51,741 nucleotides of DNA, taken from Oscillospiraceae bacterium. GTDB lineage: Bacteria; Bacillota; Clostridia; Oscillospirales; Oscillospiraceae. Under the pieces are notes generated by a model. The model searched no databases. It was not told the DNA's origin and was given only the letters and a program-made list of their open reading frames with translations. Location of the stretch: the NCBI GenBank assembly GCA_016286665.1, contig JAEETX010000010.1, positions 1-51,741 on the forward strand, in the 5' to 3' direction. Below, piece after piece: positions 31,220 through 39,853 of the stretch. The position numbers were made by a program, and so were the translations under genes. The first letter of the stretch is position 1. Each line of letters begins with the position of its first letter.

Positions 31220-33058
31220 TTACTCCTCCTTCGTCAGGGCCCCGCCCTGCAAATTGCTTCCGCTGTATTTGACTTCCGTCAGGCTGTAGATCACGCTCTC
31301 TCCAACCCCCGTCAGCTTCAGCCGGAAGTGGTCACAGCGCCGCAGGAGCAGGGGCAGGTTATAGCTCCGTTTCGCCGCCGGGCCCGTCACGCTCCCGATC
31401 TCCCGCCACAGGCCGTCGGAATCGTACATGACGGAGACGGCGACGCTGCTCCCTGCCTCCAGGGCACAGCGGAGCTGGAGGCGCAGGAGCCCCTTTTTGT
31501 TCTGGCTGCCCGTTTCCGACGCTGCATAAAAGCGGGTGAAATCCGCAAATTCCGCCATCCAGGAGACCGGCGGCTCCGCCTCGCCCTTGCCGCCGTCCAG
31601 CCGCCATATGTTCCCGTCGTCGCAGAGCATGGAAAGGCTCCCGTCCCAAAAGGCGAAGCCCAAAGCATGGGAAGCGTCCTCCCGGTGCCAGACCTTATAG
31701 CGCGTGTCATAGACGAAAAGGCTGAAGGACGCGCCGTCGGACATGCTGACATAATAGCGCACGCCGTCGGAGCCCGCCGAAGCGTTCTCCCAGCGGGCGT
31801 CGGCCCCCAGAGCGCCGGAGATCACCGCGGGGATGCCGCCGGTATAGGCGCAGACGCCCGCCCGGCTGAGATAAAAGAGGGTCTCCCCCGCCACAGCCAG
31901 GCTGCGGCTGCACCCTTTCCGGACTCCCAGGCGGGCCGAGGGCGTCCACTGAAAGTTGTCCGGCCTGTCTCCGTAGACCTTGTAGACCGCCTCCTCCTTG
32001 AAGAAGATCGGGTAGCCCATGAAGCTGATGCAGGCGGTGAAGTCCCCCGCGTCCACGGTCCCGCTCTGCCAGCTGTCGGTGCTGAGGCCGTCGAAGACGT
32101 TGAAGTTGAAGGGGTCCCCCAGGGCGCTGGCATAGATCGTATCCCCCCGGCAGCCCCAGAGGCGGTTTTCATTGACGCAGACGCAGTCCAGGTCCGGCAC
32201 CGAACGGAGGAGCGTGACCGTGCCGCTCTCGGTATAATCCGCCGGCGCTTCCCCGAAGGTCAGCTCCGTGCCCCCGCTGCCCGGGGTGACGGCGAGGGCG
32301 CTGCTCGCGCCGCCGGTCCGGACAGTGAGGGCGCTGCCGTCCCAGCTCAGGGTATCCCCGGCGCTCAGGGCGGCGCTGAGGGTAAACTGCAGGGCCGTGT
32401 CCTCCGGTGTGAAATGATAGGTCCCCGCCGCCAGGCTGTCCTCCGCCCGGAAGAGCCGGCACGTGTCCAGGGTGAAGCTGTTTTCATAGAACCGGAGCTC
32501 ATCCCCCTCCGCCTCCCGGACGACGACCGTCTTATTGTTCTCCGGGTGAAGGACGCAGCCGGAGACGGTCACCGCGTCTCCCGCCCGGAAGGCCCAGGCC
32601 GCGCCGGGGGCATGGAGGGTGTTGGCCCTGGCGCTCACCCCGGCATACGTGCCGTTCCGAAAGGACAGGGTCCCGCTCCAGCGCTCCTCCATGCTGCCGA
32701 ATTCCTCGGCGGCAAAATCATAATATTTCTTGTCCGGGAAGATGAGAACCCGGCTCCCCATGGCGGCAAACTGTTTCTGCCCCGGCGTCACGCTGCCCCG
32801 GCGCGTTCCGCCGTAATAAAAGCCGGTCCCGTCGACCCACCAGGCCTCGTCCAGAGCGCCGATGCCGCCGGGGGCGGTCAGGGTCCCCGTCCGTCCCCGC
32901 CGCCTCCGCGGGACCAGCAGGGGGAATTCCCTGCCGCTGAGGTTTTCCATCCCGTAGAGGGCCCCGTCCCCGGCGCTGAGATTGTGATCGAGGCCGCCGA
33001 ATCCCGTCTGCACCGCCGGACGCAGGCCGCTGCGCTCATCCAACTGTGGTAATTTCAT
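31220..33058 (-). CDS. phage tail/stopper-like structural protein
   Basis: The 612-residue protein is beta-rich with Trp and Asp-containing blades such as NRLWGCRGDTIYASALGDPFNFNVFDG and DGSLSMLCDDGNIWRLDGG. This kind of sequence is common in tail proteins of short-tailed Clostridia phages and prophages, possibly a beta-propeller-like tail hub. It stands after the head and connector genes and before the repetitive terminal gene. No enzymatic motif is visible. Exact position in the particle is inferred. Confidence 0.65.
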   Translation of the reverse strand: MKLPQLDERSGLRPAVQTGFGGLDHNLSAGDGALYGMENLSGREFPLLVPRRRRGRTGTLTAPGGIGALDEAWWVDGTGFYYGGTRRGSVTPGQKQFAAMGSRVLIFPDKKYYDFAAEEFGSMEERWSGTLSFRNGTYAGVSARANTLHAPGAAWAFRAGDAVTVSGCVLHPENNKTVVVREAEGDELRFYENSFTLDTCRLFRAEDSLAAGTYHFTPEDTALQFTLSAALSAGDTLSWDGSALTVRTGGASSALAVTPGSGGTELTFGEAPADYTESGTVTLLRSVPDLDCVCVNENRLWGCRGDTIYASALGDPFNFNVFDGLSTDSWQSGTVDAGDFTACISFMGYPIFFKEEAVYKVYGDRPDNFQWTPSARLGVRKGCSRSLAVAGETLFYLSRAGVCAYTGGIPAVISGALGADARWENASAGSDGVRYYVSMSDGASFSLFVYDTRYKVWHREDASHALGFAFWDGSLSMLCDDGNIWRLDGGKGEAEPPVSWMAEFADFTRFYAASETGSQNKKGLLRLQLRCALEAGSSVAVSVMYDSDGLWREIGSVTGPAAKRSYNLPLLLRRCDHFRLKLTGVGESVIYSLTEVKYSGSNLQGGALTKEE

Positions 33059-33070
33059 CCTTCGCTCCTC

Positions 33071-33877
33071 TTATGTGCTGCGGATCGCCAGATGCCCCAG
33101 AGAGACATAGCGCGTCCGGTCGACCAGGAATTCCGTGTATGCGCCGAGGGGAACGGCAGCCTGCCCGGCCATGAAATAGGGAAGCTTGCCCCCCACGGTC
33201 GCCGCGCCCATATCGTTCTGGACCTCCAGGGTCAGCAGGGAGGGAAACAGCAGGAGCTTTCCCGCCGGCACGCTGTAAACGGCGTCGGTCGGGTCCGTCC
33301 AGCCCAGGGCATATTCCGTGCCTCCCAGCACCGTATAGTCCACGCCGGGAAAGGCAGGAGAGGCGTCGTCGCCCTCGCAGTAAAACACCCCGCCGGCATA
33401 CAGCTTCGCCCCGCCCGGATCGGAGGCCAGCTCCGCGCAGCGCAGATGAAAGGAGGGGTTGTTCAGGGACGGCGCGTAATACCGCCCCAGCTTGATCTTG
33501 AGGTCCCACACCGCGCCGCCGTTGACGACCGTCAGGGAGGCCCCTTTGGTATAGCTGTCCGCGCCGTTGCCGATATGATGGTCGGAAACGCTCTGGGAGG
33601 CGACGAACGCGCCCCCTTCCAGATAACCCCGCGCCACCGAGACCTCCACGCTGCCGTAAGTCTCCGGATAGACATACTGCAAACAAAAATACCGGCCGCC
33701 GCCCCCGTGGATCAGGATGCGGAAGGTCCCCTCTCCGTCCACCCGGTTGTCCTCCGTGGAGACAACGGCGGCGGAGGTATGGGCGGCCAGCAGGGCCGCG
33801 GCTTCGCTCAGAATGGCCGGGATATCCTCCTTGGTGATCCGGGTATAGACCTGCCCGGAATAAACTTCCACTGACAT
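33071..33877 (-). CDS. phage structural protein, unknown
   Basis: The 268-residue protein is beta-rich and starts MSVEVYSGQVYTRITKEDIPAILSEAAALL. A stretch FRILIHGGGGRYFCLQYVYPETYGSVEVSVARGYL and a DYTVLGGTEYALGWTDPTDAVYSV segment suggest an immunoglobulin-like or carbohydrate-facing virion protein. It lies between a 56-residue protein and the large tail-like protein. GGGAGG lies upstream of the ATG. I do not recognise a family. Confidence 0.6.
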   Translation of the reverse strand: MSVEVYSGQVYTRITKEDIPAILSEAAALLAAHTSAAVVSTEDNRVDGEGTFRILIHGGGGRYFCLQYVYPETYGSVEVSVARGYLEGGAFVASQSVSDHHIGNGADSYTKGASLTVVNGGAVWDLKIKLGRYYAPSLNNPSFHLRCAELASDPGGAKLYAGGVFYCEGDDASPAFPGVDYTVLGGTEYALGWTDPTDAVYSVPAGKLLLFPSLLTLEVQNDMGAATVGGKLPYFMAGQAAVPLGAYTEFLVDRTRYVSLGHLAIRST

Positions 33878-33889
33878 GCGTTTTCCTCC

Positions 33890-34060
33890 CTATGCGCTTT
33901 CAAAATCCCCGCATACCGGGCCGAGCTCCTCGACCCGGCCTTCCGCCGTGACCACGGCGCGTCCGTACACGGCGTAGCAGCAGCTGCCCCGCTCCCCCGT
34001 GACGTTCTGCATCGTCAGGGCCAGCAGGGCCGCCTGCAGGACCTGGGTGTCGTTCAGCAT
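33890..34060 (-). CDS. small phage protein
   Basis: A 56-residue protein (MLNDTQVLQAALLALTMQNVTG, then VCGDFESA). The start at 34060 has GAGGTGA five bases upstream and overlaps the end of the preceding gene by seven bases, which supports translation. It has no membrane span and no recognised family. Confidence 0.55.
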   Translation of the reverse strand: MLNDTQVLQAALLALTMQNVTGERGSCCYAVYGRAVVTAEGRVEELGPVCGDFESA

Positions 34061-34839
34061 AGTTTCACCTCGCAGCTGTGGCCGTCGGGCCAGGTGAATA
34101 CGGCCCGGTCCGGCTCCTCCGTCAGAGAAAGGAAAAAGCTGGCGTCGCTGCCCTCCAGGCGGTATTCCACGGTCCCTTCCCCGCGGTCGACGGCGCAGTA
34201 GGCCAGCCGCCGGTGCTTCGCATCCACATAGTCCTCCAGCAGGATCTCCGCGCCGCCCCTCCGAAGGGTCAGCTCTCCCCCCTCCATGCATACGACGGCG
34301 CGGGACGCTTCTTCATAGACGTAGACCATCACGGGCCAGGGCGTCTCCGCCGTGCCCATCTTCCTTCTCGTCTCGTCCGTCCACCAGCAGGCTTCCCCGG
34401 AGCGCCGGAGCTGCTCCGTGCGCACCGGCAGGGCGACGCGCTCCGTGATGAGCTCGATCTCGCCGTCGTGGACGTCGATGTAGCGGAGGTCGCTCCGGTC
34501 GCCCCGCAGGCAGTTCTGCGCCCGCTGCCAGTCCGTGCGCAGCCGCCGGACGCACAGGCCGGCGGTGATCCCATAGGCGGCGTACAGGGCTTCCGTCAGG
34601 GTCTCCTCCGTCAGAGCCGGCGCGGTGAGGCTGCCGCCCGTGACCTTTGCCGCCGCCTGTGCCAGCTCTGCCAATCCGCTCTCCGTGAAATTGCCGGCGT
34701 CCAGATGCCGCAGCAGATAGCGCAGCTCCTCCATCAGCATATAGAGATAGTTCCGGATGGCCTCCACCTTGTCCTCCGTATCCTCGTAGCCGCTGAAATC
34801 GGGGAAGCCCGTGTCCAGGGTATGCATCCGGTCAGGCAT
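34054..34839 (-). CDS. phage tail-region protein, unknown
   Basis: The 261-residue protein has an N-terminal helical part typical of phage tail-region proteins (EDKVEAIRNYLYMLMEELRYLLRHLDAGNF) followed by beta-rich sequence (VMVYVYEEASRAVVCMEGGELTL, VEYRLEGSDASFFLSL). It overlaps the holin gene by eight bases. Helix NYLYMLMEELRYLL-NLD-like segments recur in tail or baseplate proteins of Firmicutes phages. Role not determined. Confidence 0.6.
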   Translation of the reverse strand: MPDRMHTLDTGFPDFSGYEDTEDKVEAIRNYLYMLMEELRYLLRHLDAGNFTESGLAELAQAAAKVTGGSLTAPALTEETLTEALYAAYGITAGLCVRRLRTDWQRAQNCLRGDRSDLRYIDVHDGEIELITERVALPVRTEQLRRSGEACWWTDETRRKMGTAETPWPVMVYVYEEASRAVVCMEGGELTLRRGGAEILLEDYVDAKHRRLAYCAVDRGEGTVEYRLEGSDASFFLSLTEEPDRAVFTWPDGHSCEVKLC

Positions 34840-35032
34840 GGCTTCCGTCCACCTCCGGCAGGCCCGTAGCCAGGCTGGTCAGCAGGCTCAGGACTCCCGC
34901 CAGCACGCTGGCCGACACGACCGCCGTCCAGTTCACCTCGCTCAGGACCGCGGCGGTGCCGATGACGGCCGCCGCCGTCTGGGCCATGGTCCGCAGGGCC
35001 CGGATGGCCGCCGCCTTCAAAAATTTCATCAT
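34832..35032 (-). CDS. phage holin (r1t type)
   Basis: The 66-residue protein MMKFLKAAAIRALRTMAQTAAAVIGTAAVLSEVNWTAVVSASVLAGVLSLLTSLATGLPE has two membrane segments and matches the r1t-holin pattern. Holins make holes in the cytoplasmic membrane so the endolysin can reach the wall. The start at 35032 has GGAGGAA seven bases upstream and overlaps the endolysin stop by ATGA, so the two lysis proteins are translationally coupled. Confidence 0.9.
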   Translation of the reverse strand: MMKFLKAAAIRALRTMAQTAAAVIGTAAVLSEVNWTAVVSASVLAGVLSLLTSLATGLPEVDGSHA

Positions 35033-35718
35033 GTCGATTCCTCCATTCGCTTCAGGATCACCGCGATCTCCGCCCGCGTCACCGCCTGATCCGGCCGGAA
35101 GCTCCCGTCGGGATAGCCCTTCATCAGCCCCCGCGCCATCAGACGGCGGATCGCTTCCTCCGCCCAATGGCCGCTGATATCGTCCTTCGCCGGGGATCGG
35201 GGGGATTCCTCCGGGCTGCCCTGCATTCCGGCGGATAAAGTCGCGTACCGCGGGCGGCAGACGGCGACGATCTGCTTTGCATAGCGGGTCTTCAGGGCCA
35301 CGCAGCCGCCGTTTGCCTGGCTGCCCTCCTCGCCCGGCGTCGTGTTGCCTTCAACGGTCTTGAAAGCCGCACCGGCGCCGTCCGCTTCCACCGCCAGGCC
35401 GCAGTGCTGCGTCTCCTTCGTCCCGGAGAAATTGAAGATCAGGATATCCCCCGCCCGCGCTTCCTTCACCGGCACGGTCAGGCCCTGCGCCTCATACCAC
35501 CGCAGCAGCGCCCCGCAGGAGGCCGTCCTGCCGCCGCCGAAGAACGCCGCCCCTTCTCCGGCCTGCCGGAAGCACCACCACAGGAAGCACACGCACCAGG
35601 GCTGCCCCTGCATCCGGGGGTCGTAATCCTCCCAGTATTTGACCCGGTTCGTGCCGGGCGGGCACTCCGTCACGCCCAGCTCTCCCCGGGCGAAGGCCAT
35701 CACCGCCTCTTTGCTCAT
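35029..35718 (-). CDS. endolysin: CHAP amidase with C-terminal SLH domain
   Basis: The 229-residue enzyme has an N-terminal CHAP/cysteine amidase-endopeptidase domain: Cys42 in QPWCVCFLWW, His105 in TQHCGLAVE and the polar residue in VEGNTTP. This cuts peptidoglycan cross-links or the stem amide. The C-terminus (about 179-226, ISGHWAEEAIRRLMARGLMKGYPDGSFRPDQAVTRAEIAVILKRM) is one S-layer homology domain, which binds secondary wall polymers of the host. It is coupled to the neighbours by ATGA overlaps on both sides and is followed by the holin. Confidence 0.9.
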   Translation of the reverse strand: MSKEAVMAFARGELGVTECPPGTNRVKYWEDYDPRMQGQPWCVCFLWWCFRQAGEGAAFFGGGRTASCGALLRWYEAQGLTVPVKEARAGDILIFNFSGTKETQHCGLAVEADGAGAAFKTVEGNTTPGEEGSQANGGCVALKTRYAKQIVAVCRPRYATLSAGMQGSPEESPRSPAKDDISGHWAEEAIRRLMARGLMKGYPDGSFRPDQAVTRAEIAVILKRMEEST

Positions 35719-36428
35719 GGCGCTGCCTCCGCAAACCAGAAAATGTAGGCGGATTTATAATTGCTGCCGGGATTGGCCGTCGTGACGGTGCTGCCCGCCG
35801 TGTAGAGGGACGCGTTGACCGTTCCGCCGCCTGCGCCGGCAAAGGTCCCGTACAGGACCGCGCCGCCCGTGCCGTAAGAGCCGGAGCATACCGCGTCCGC
35901 CGTGGACAGGGTCTTTCCCAGCACGGTGAAGCTGCTGAAGGCGAGGGCATACACAAAGCTGGAGTAATTGGACCTGCCCGACAGGTCGATCCGGATGCTG
36001 TCCCCCGCCTCCGCCGTCACCGCAAAGCGCATGATCCGGTAATTCCGCCGGTTGGCGCCGCTGGCGTAATACGGATTGTATTCCAGGGTCTCTCCGGTCA
36101 GCGCCGCTCCGTTGCAGCTGGCGGCGATGTTCAGGTTATAGGTGCTGGCCTCGCTGTTGAGCGCGACGACATACAGGCTGTAGTCTCCCCCGGCGGTCAC
36201 GGCAAAGGTCCCGGAGGACGCCGCCGTCCCGCTCTGCACGATCTCGAAGGCTCTGTAGTCCTGGCCGCACACCACTTCTCCCCGGTGGTAGCCCGTGTCG
36301 GCATCCCGGATCGCAAGCAAGCCGCAGGCCTGCTTCTCCGCCAGGCTGAGGGCGTTCCACTCTCCCCGCGTCATGAGCGGCAATCCTCCCCCGCCGCCCG
36401 CCGTCACGGGATTTCCCCAAATGCTCAT
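35715..36428 (-). CDS. phage surface/tail-fibre-like protein
   Basis: The 237-residue protein starts MSIWGNPVTAGGGGGLPLMTRGEWNALSLAEKQACGLLAIRD, a pattern common at the start of tail- or fibre-associated proteins, and continues with beta-rich, Ser/Gly-rich sequence (YSLYVVALNSEASTYNL, RIDLSGRSNYSSFVYALAF). The start at 36428 overlaps the upstream stop by ATGA. It is placed just before the endolysin. No enzyme motif is seen. Confidence 0.6.
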   Translation of the reverse strand: MSIWGNPVTAGGGGGLPLMTRGEWNALSLAEKQACGLLAIRDADTGYHRGEVVCGQDYRAFEIVQSGTAASSGTFAVTAGGDYSLYVVALNSEASTYNLNIAASCNGAALTGETLEYNPYYASGANRRNYRIMRFAVTAEAGDSIRIDLSGRSNYSSFVYALAFSSFTVLGKTLSTADAVCSGSYGTGGAVLYGTFAGAGGGTVNASLYTAGSTVTTANPGSNYKSAYIFWFAEAAP

Positions 36429-37201
36429 GCCACTTCCTCCACCGTGCACTGGATCGTCATCGCCGCCGAGGGAGCCGCCCCCAGGGCGTAGGCCGTCAGC
36501 GCGCCCCCCTCGTTCCCGATCACGAGCCCCGTCACTCCGTCCTCCGTCAGGGCGGCCAGCTGCGCCGCCGTGGGCTGGAGGTCGATCTTGCTCGCGGCGG
36601 TCACCGCGGCCCCCGTCACCGTCACCGTCTGGGCATAGGGGCTTTCATTCCCCGTCCAGCCGGCGGAGAGGGCGACGCTCCCCCGCTTCTTCGGCGGATT
36701 GGCCGCGCTGTACTGCCGTTCGTTGGCCACGTTCCCCAGGCCCACGTCAGCGGCTGCCAGGTCCCGGTCCCGGCTGAGGTCATAGCCGCAGAGCTTTCTC
36801 GTCTGGGGCACCATCCCATCCGCCGCCGCTTCCGCCCGGACCGCCGCCGCCTCCGCGGCGGCTCCCGCCTCCGCCGCCGTCCGGGCATAGGCGGGCAGAC
36901 TGCTCAGGTCCTCCGCCAGCGCTTCTTCCGTGCCCGTGTAGCCCGCCGCCCTCGCCAGGTCATAGGCGCTCAAGCCTGTCTCGCCCTTGAGAGAGGCGAT
37001 CCATTCCTCCAATGTCCCGCCGTAGCCGCCCCGGACCGCCAGCCCGTAGGCGGTGAGGAAGTAGGGCGGGTTTTCCGCCCAGCCCTCCCCGTGGGCCATG
37101 ACCGCCCCGTCGTAATAGGGCGGCAGCACCGGCCCGGAGGTCTCCTCCGCGGTCACGGCGGGCTCCGGCGCATAGGGAGGCAGGCTTCTCCGTTTTCTCA
37201 T
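36425..37201 (-). CDS. phage fibre/baseplate-like protein
   Basis: The 258-residue protein has a Pro-rich N-terminus, a segment AYGLAVRGGYGGTLEEWIASLKGETGLSAYDLARAAGYTGTEEALAEDLSSL, an Ala-rich helical spacer and a C-terminal beta domain (KIDLQPTAAQLAALTEDGVTGLVIGNEGGALTAYALG). This G-[YF]-x-G-[ST]-x-x-E-[WA] type repeat is typical of phage tail-fibre and collagen-like shaft starters. It starts with an ATGA overlap to the connector gene. Role in attachment is inferred. Confidence 0.65.
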   Translation of the reverse strand: MRKRRSLPPYAPEPAVTAEETSGPVLPPYYDGAVMAHGEGWAENPPYFLTAYGLAVRGGYGGTLEEWIASLKGETGLSAYDLARAAGYTGTEEALAEDLSSLPAYARTAAEAGAAAEAAAVRAEAAADGMVPQTRKLCGYDLSRDRDLAAADVGLGNVANERQYSAANPPKKRGSVALSAGWTGNESPYAQTVTVTGAAVTAASKIDLQPTAAQLAALTEDGVTGLVIGNEGGALTAYALGAAPSAAMTIQCTVEEVA

Positions 37202-37563
37202 GATACTTCCACCTCCGGATATCCGCCGGCGGGGTCGTAGGTGCGGCTGAACCAGCGCACGAACTCGCCCCAGGCCGCGTTGAAGACCTGCATGGAGGCG
37301 GCGTAGCGGTCATATTCCCCGTTGGCATAGTGGATCATCGCCTGGAGATAGCGGGGATAGATTTTGTCGTGGGGCGGATACACCGCCAGGGTGCGGTCCG
37401 TTTCTTCGTCGTAGGTCACCGGCGTGAACTCATAGGGGTGCAGCAGGAACACGTCCGTGTAGACCTGCCCCTCACACTCGCTGATCCATGCCGCTTTCTG
37501 CGCGTTCGTATAAGCGTTGGGCTCGATGCCGTCCACGAACGCGATACACTCATGTACTGTCAT
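37198..37563 (-). CDS. phage head-tail connector-like protein
   Basis: The 121-residue protein MTVHECIAFVDGIEPNAYTNAQKAAWISECEGQVYTDVFLLHP, ending with YLQAMIHYANGEYDRYAASMQVFNAAWGEFVRWFSRTYDP, resembles a family of small head-completion/adaptor proteins common in Clostridia prophages. It is preceded by a repeat-rich leader holding GGCGAATAAGGACGAAAGG, whose GAAAGG is well placed before the ATG. Its stop overlaps the next ATG. Confidence 0.7.
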   Translation of the reverse strand: MTVHECIAFVDGIEPNAYTNAQKAAWISECEGQVYTDVFLLHPYEFTPVTYDEETDRTLAVYPPHDKIYPRYLQAMIHYANGEYDRYAASMQVFNAAWGEFVRWFSRTYDPAGGYPEVEVS

Positions 37564-37750
37564 AGCGTCCTTTCGTCCTTATTCGCCGGAATGTCAGGTG
37601 TCGGCCTGTCAGCCAACACCTGAAAGATTCCGGCGAAATGTCCTGTTCCGTGCGCGAGGGGTCCCCTTTGGGGACGTGCGCGTTCCTTTCCAAACCGAAC
37701 CCGCTGACGCTGGGCTTCGGTTTGGTCTTTTTCCGGTGTCTTCGCTTCTC
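37564..37750. repeat. phage-module intergenic repeats: leader motif, palindrome and covarying hairpin
   Basis: Three elements stand in a row: the leader motif (37569-37592, minus strand), a near-palindrome around GTCAGGTGT/AACACCTGA ending in GATTCCGGCG (to about 37637), and the pair GTCCCC/GGGGAC (37661-37675) plus a hairpin AAACCGAA-CCC...GGG-C-TTCGGTTT (37692-37723) followed by GGTCTTTTT on the plus strand. Related elements lie at 38255-38285 and 42367-42652. Confidence 0.75.
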
Positions 37751-37999
37751 TCAGCGCTTTTCCAGCAGGCGGATGCGGGTCTCGTGGCCGCTGACGGTGT
37801 TTTTCTGCCCCTCCAGCTCCTGCCAGATGCGCCTGTGCGCCTCGCTGTTGCTGCCTTCCATAGCGCCGAGCTTCCCATTGAGGCTGTCCACCAGGGTGCT
37901 GAGCCTGGTGACGCTGGTGTTCAGCTTGATGGCGGGGGTCAGGATGCTGCCCGTCAGCCCTGCCAGGGCGATGATCACCACCACGACGGTCCATTCCAT
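37751..37999 (-). CDS. small membrane-anchored coiled-coil phage protein (XhlA-like layout)
   Basis: The 82-residue protein has an N-terminal membrane span (WTVVVVIIALAGLTGSIL) and a predicted coiled coil with heptads (VTRLSTLVDSLNGKLGAMEGSNSEAHRRIWQELEGQ). XhlA-like phage proteins have a coiled coil and a span, usually in the reverse order, so this is only a layout similarity. GGGGAGG lies seven bases before the ATG. It follows the head-fibre gene by 14 bases. Confidence 0.65.
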   Translation of the reverse strand: MEWTVVVVIIALAGLTGSILTPAIKLNTSVTRLSTLVDSLNGKLGAMEGSNSEAHRRIWQELEGQKNTVSGHETRIRLLEKR

Positions 38000-38013
38000 C
38001 GCCGCGCCTCCCC

Positions 38014-38223
38014 TCAGCTGCCGCTCATGATCCCCGCGGCCTTCAGGGCGTCCAGCAGGGCCTTGAATTCCTCCGCCGTGGGCGCGGCGCCGGCCGCCTC
38101 GCTGACCTTGGCGGCCATCTTCACCGCTCCGGCTCTGGTCCTGGTGGCGGCGGGCATGGCCGCTGTGCCGCTCATCTTCAGGTCCCCGGCGACTTCAAGG
38201 TTCGTGAATTTCGTGTACTCCAT
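38014..38223 (-). CDS. phage head-fibre-like protein
   Basis: The 69-residue protein MEYTKFTNLEVAGDLKMSGTAA...GAVKMAAKVSEAAGAAPTAEEFKALLDALKAAGIM resembles the family of small head-fibre or capsid-surface proteins, whose C-terminal signature is A--VAAAP-TAAEFNALL-ALRAAGLM. AAAGGAT lies upstream. It immediately follows the major capsid gene after a repeat-bearing gap, which fits a capsid decoration. Confidence 0.7.
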   Translation of the reverse strand: MEYTKFTNLEVAGDLKMSGTAAMPAATRTRAGAVKMAAKVSEAAGAAPTAEEFKALLDALKAAGIMSGS

Positions 38224-38358
38224 AACTTATCCTTTCCGTCCCCCGTTCTCGGGACGGAGCCCAGCCGTCGGCGGGTCCGTTCCGAAAGGAGGAAAATCAG
38301 GCGGAATCTTCCGGGCGTTCGTGCCCGCAGGTGCGGACACCCGGCATTCCGCGTGGTT
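38224..38358. repeat. intergenic hairpin element between capsid and head-fibre genes
   Basis: On the minus strand a hairpin ACGGA-CCCGC...GCTGGGC-TCCGT (38255-38279) shares the CCCGC/GCTGGGC core with elements at 37692, about 42419 and 42628 but has a different, complementary outer stem. A second pairing GGAAT/ATTCC flanks the rest. No open frame of note. Confidence 0.6.
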
Positions 38359-39363
38359 TTACGACAGGTCCGTCGCCCCGGCGACGCCCGCGCAGGCGAC
38401 GCCCCGCCAGTCGTGGAAGCCGGCGGTGAAGCGGGCGTAGCCCCGCCATACGTTGGCGTCGGTGTTCTCGTCCACGGTGCTGCGCACATCCAGGGGCACC
38501 CGGTCCAGCCAGATGAGGCTGCCGTATTCCTCGTTGTAGCGGCTGTCCAGCAGCAGCCAGGGAGAAGTCCCGGCGGTGATGAACTGGTTCAGATAAGGCC
38601 AAACGATGACGTTCCAGCGGCCGAACTGATAGTTGAAGCCGTTGTTGGCGGTCTCGGGGTCCTTGTCCGCGCCGATGGCGGCGAAGACGGCCTTTTTCAG
38701 GCTGTGGATGTTGGGGATCAGGATGGTGTCCGGGGCCACGTCCAGGATCTCGTCGTTGTCGCCGCGGGTGTTCTGCATCTTCACTTCCAGCATGCCCAGG
38801 GCGTCGGCGCTGAAAGCGTCGGAGAAGAGATTGCACTGAGCGTCGCCCTTCACCTTGGCGGGGTGAGCGGCATGGAACAGGGTCTGTCCGTCGCTGGTCT
38901 TCAGGTCGAAAGCGCCCCCCGCGTAGGAAGCGGAAGCGTCGCCCTTGATGGCGCCGCCCAGCAGGGCCGCGCCCAGCTTCTCGCGGGTGCGGTAGTAGGC
39001 GGTGACGAAGCCCATGGGCTTCCTGCGCAGGTCGATGGTCTTGGCGTCCTCGACGATCTCCCGGCTCAGGGAGAAGCTGTCCTTCCAGGTGACGGCCTCC
39101 AGCACCTTGCTGAAGCCCTCCTCCTGCCCGTCGGTGGGATAAGCGCCGTTTTCGCCGGCGACCCGGAAGCCCTCCATGGCGGTGAGGCTGGTGTACTTCT
39201 CCGCCCAGTGGGAGGTGCTGTCCTTCTTGAACACCCGGTTCACGATGCTCTCCCGTTCAAACTGCTCGCCCCGCTTCTCGATGAGCATGCGAAGGGCGGT
39301 CTGAGAGCTGCCGAAAATGCTGTCGTTGACGCCGCTGCCCTCGGAAAACGTGATATTTGCCAT
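38359..39363 (-). CDS. phage major capsid protein
   Basis: The 334-residue protein starts MANITFSEGSGVNDSIFGSSQTALRMLIEKRGEQFERESIVNRVFKKDSTSHWAEKYTSL and has GLDVRR-like and TAYYRTREKLGAALLGGAIKG and PDTILIPNIHSLKKAVFAAIG segments, as in Mu-like/HK97-fold capsid subunits of Clostridia prophages. Its position after scaffold-like and decoration genes, and before the head fibre and connector, supports capsid identity. GGAAGG precedes the ATG. No protease gene is seen next to it. Confidence 0.85.
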   Translation of the reverse strand: MANITFSEGSGVNDSIFGSSQTALRMLIEKRGEQFERESIVNRVFKKDSTSHWAEKYTSLTAMEGFRVAGENGAYPTDGQEEGFSKVLEAVTWKDSFSLSREIVEDAKTIDLRRKPMGFVTAYYRTREKLGAALLGGAIKGDASASYAGGAFDLKTSDGQTLFHAAHPAKVKGDAQCNLFSDAFSADALGMLEVKMQNTRGDNDEILDVAPDTILIPNIHSLKKAVFAAIGADKDPETANNGFNYQFGRWNVIVWPYLNQFITAGTSPWLLLDSRYNEEYGSLIWLDRVPLDVRSTVDENTDANVWRGYARFTAGFHDWRGVACAGVAGATDLS

Positions 39364-39386
39364 ATTCTTCCTTCCTCCTTTCCGAA

Positions 39387-39788
39387 TCAGTCAAAGCGGA
39401 CCAGCACGCGGGAGCCTGCCGCGTCGCCGTCCTTGGCTACGACGGTCGCCACGCCGGAAGTCGTGGTGCCGGTGACCTGCATGCCGTTAGAGGCGTGCAG
39501 GGTGACCTTCTGACCGATCGCCACGCCGCTGAGGCTGGCGGAGTTGGTGCACTCGAAAACCTGGTCCGGCTGCACCTTGATGACGGGAATGACCGTCCCC
39601 GCGCTAACGGCGGCGGATTTCTCGCACATACTGATGTAGGCGGGCTTCGCGGTGCCCGTGGCAATCGCCAGATTGCCGGAAGACTGCACCAGGGCCATGC
39701 CCAGCTTCGGGGTGATCGCCCCGCAGGGCAGATATTCCCAGGGGGCAGCCCGCCCGTCCTCATTCGCGTAGGGGATAAAACCTCTCAT
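39387..39788 (-). CDS. phage head decoration-like (DUF2190-type) protein
   Basis: The 133-residue beta-rich protein (MRGFIPYANEDGRAAPWEYLPCGAITPKLGMALVQSSGNLAIATGTAKPAYISM, VIPVIKVQPDQVFECTNSA, IGQKVTLHASNGMQVTGTT) looks like a capsid-stabilising or decoration protein, which normally flanks the major capsid gene. A copy of the repeated leader motif (39804-39826) lies upstream, and GGAAGGAA precedes the ATG. Confidence 0.7.
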   Translation of the reverse strand: MRGFIPYANEDGRAAPWEYLPCGAITPKLGMALVQSSGNLAIATGTAKPAYISMCEKSAAVSAGTVIPVIKVQPDQVFECTNSASLSGVAIGQKVTLHASNGMQVTGTTTSGVATVVAKDGDAAGSRVLVRFD

Positions 39789-39853
39789 TGGATTCCTTCC
39801 TTTCTCTCGTCCTTATTCGACGGAATGCTTCGCATCGCCGCACGGCGCTCCGC

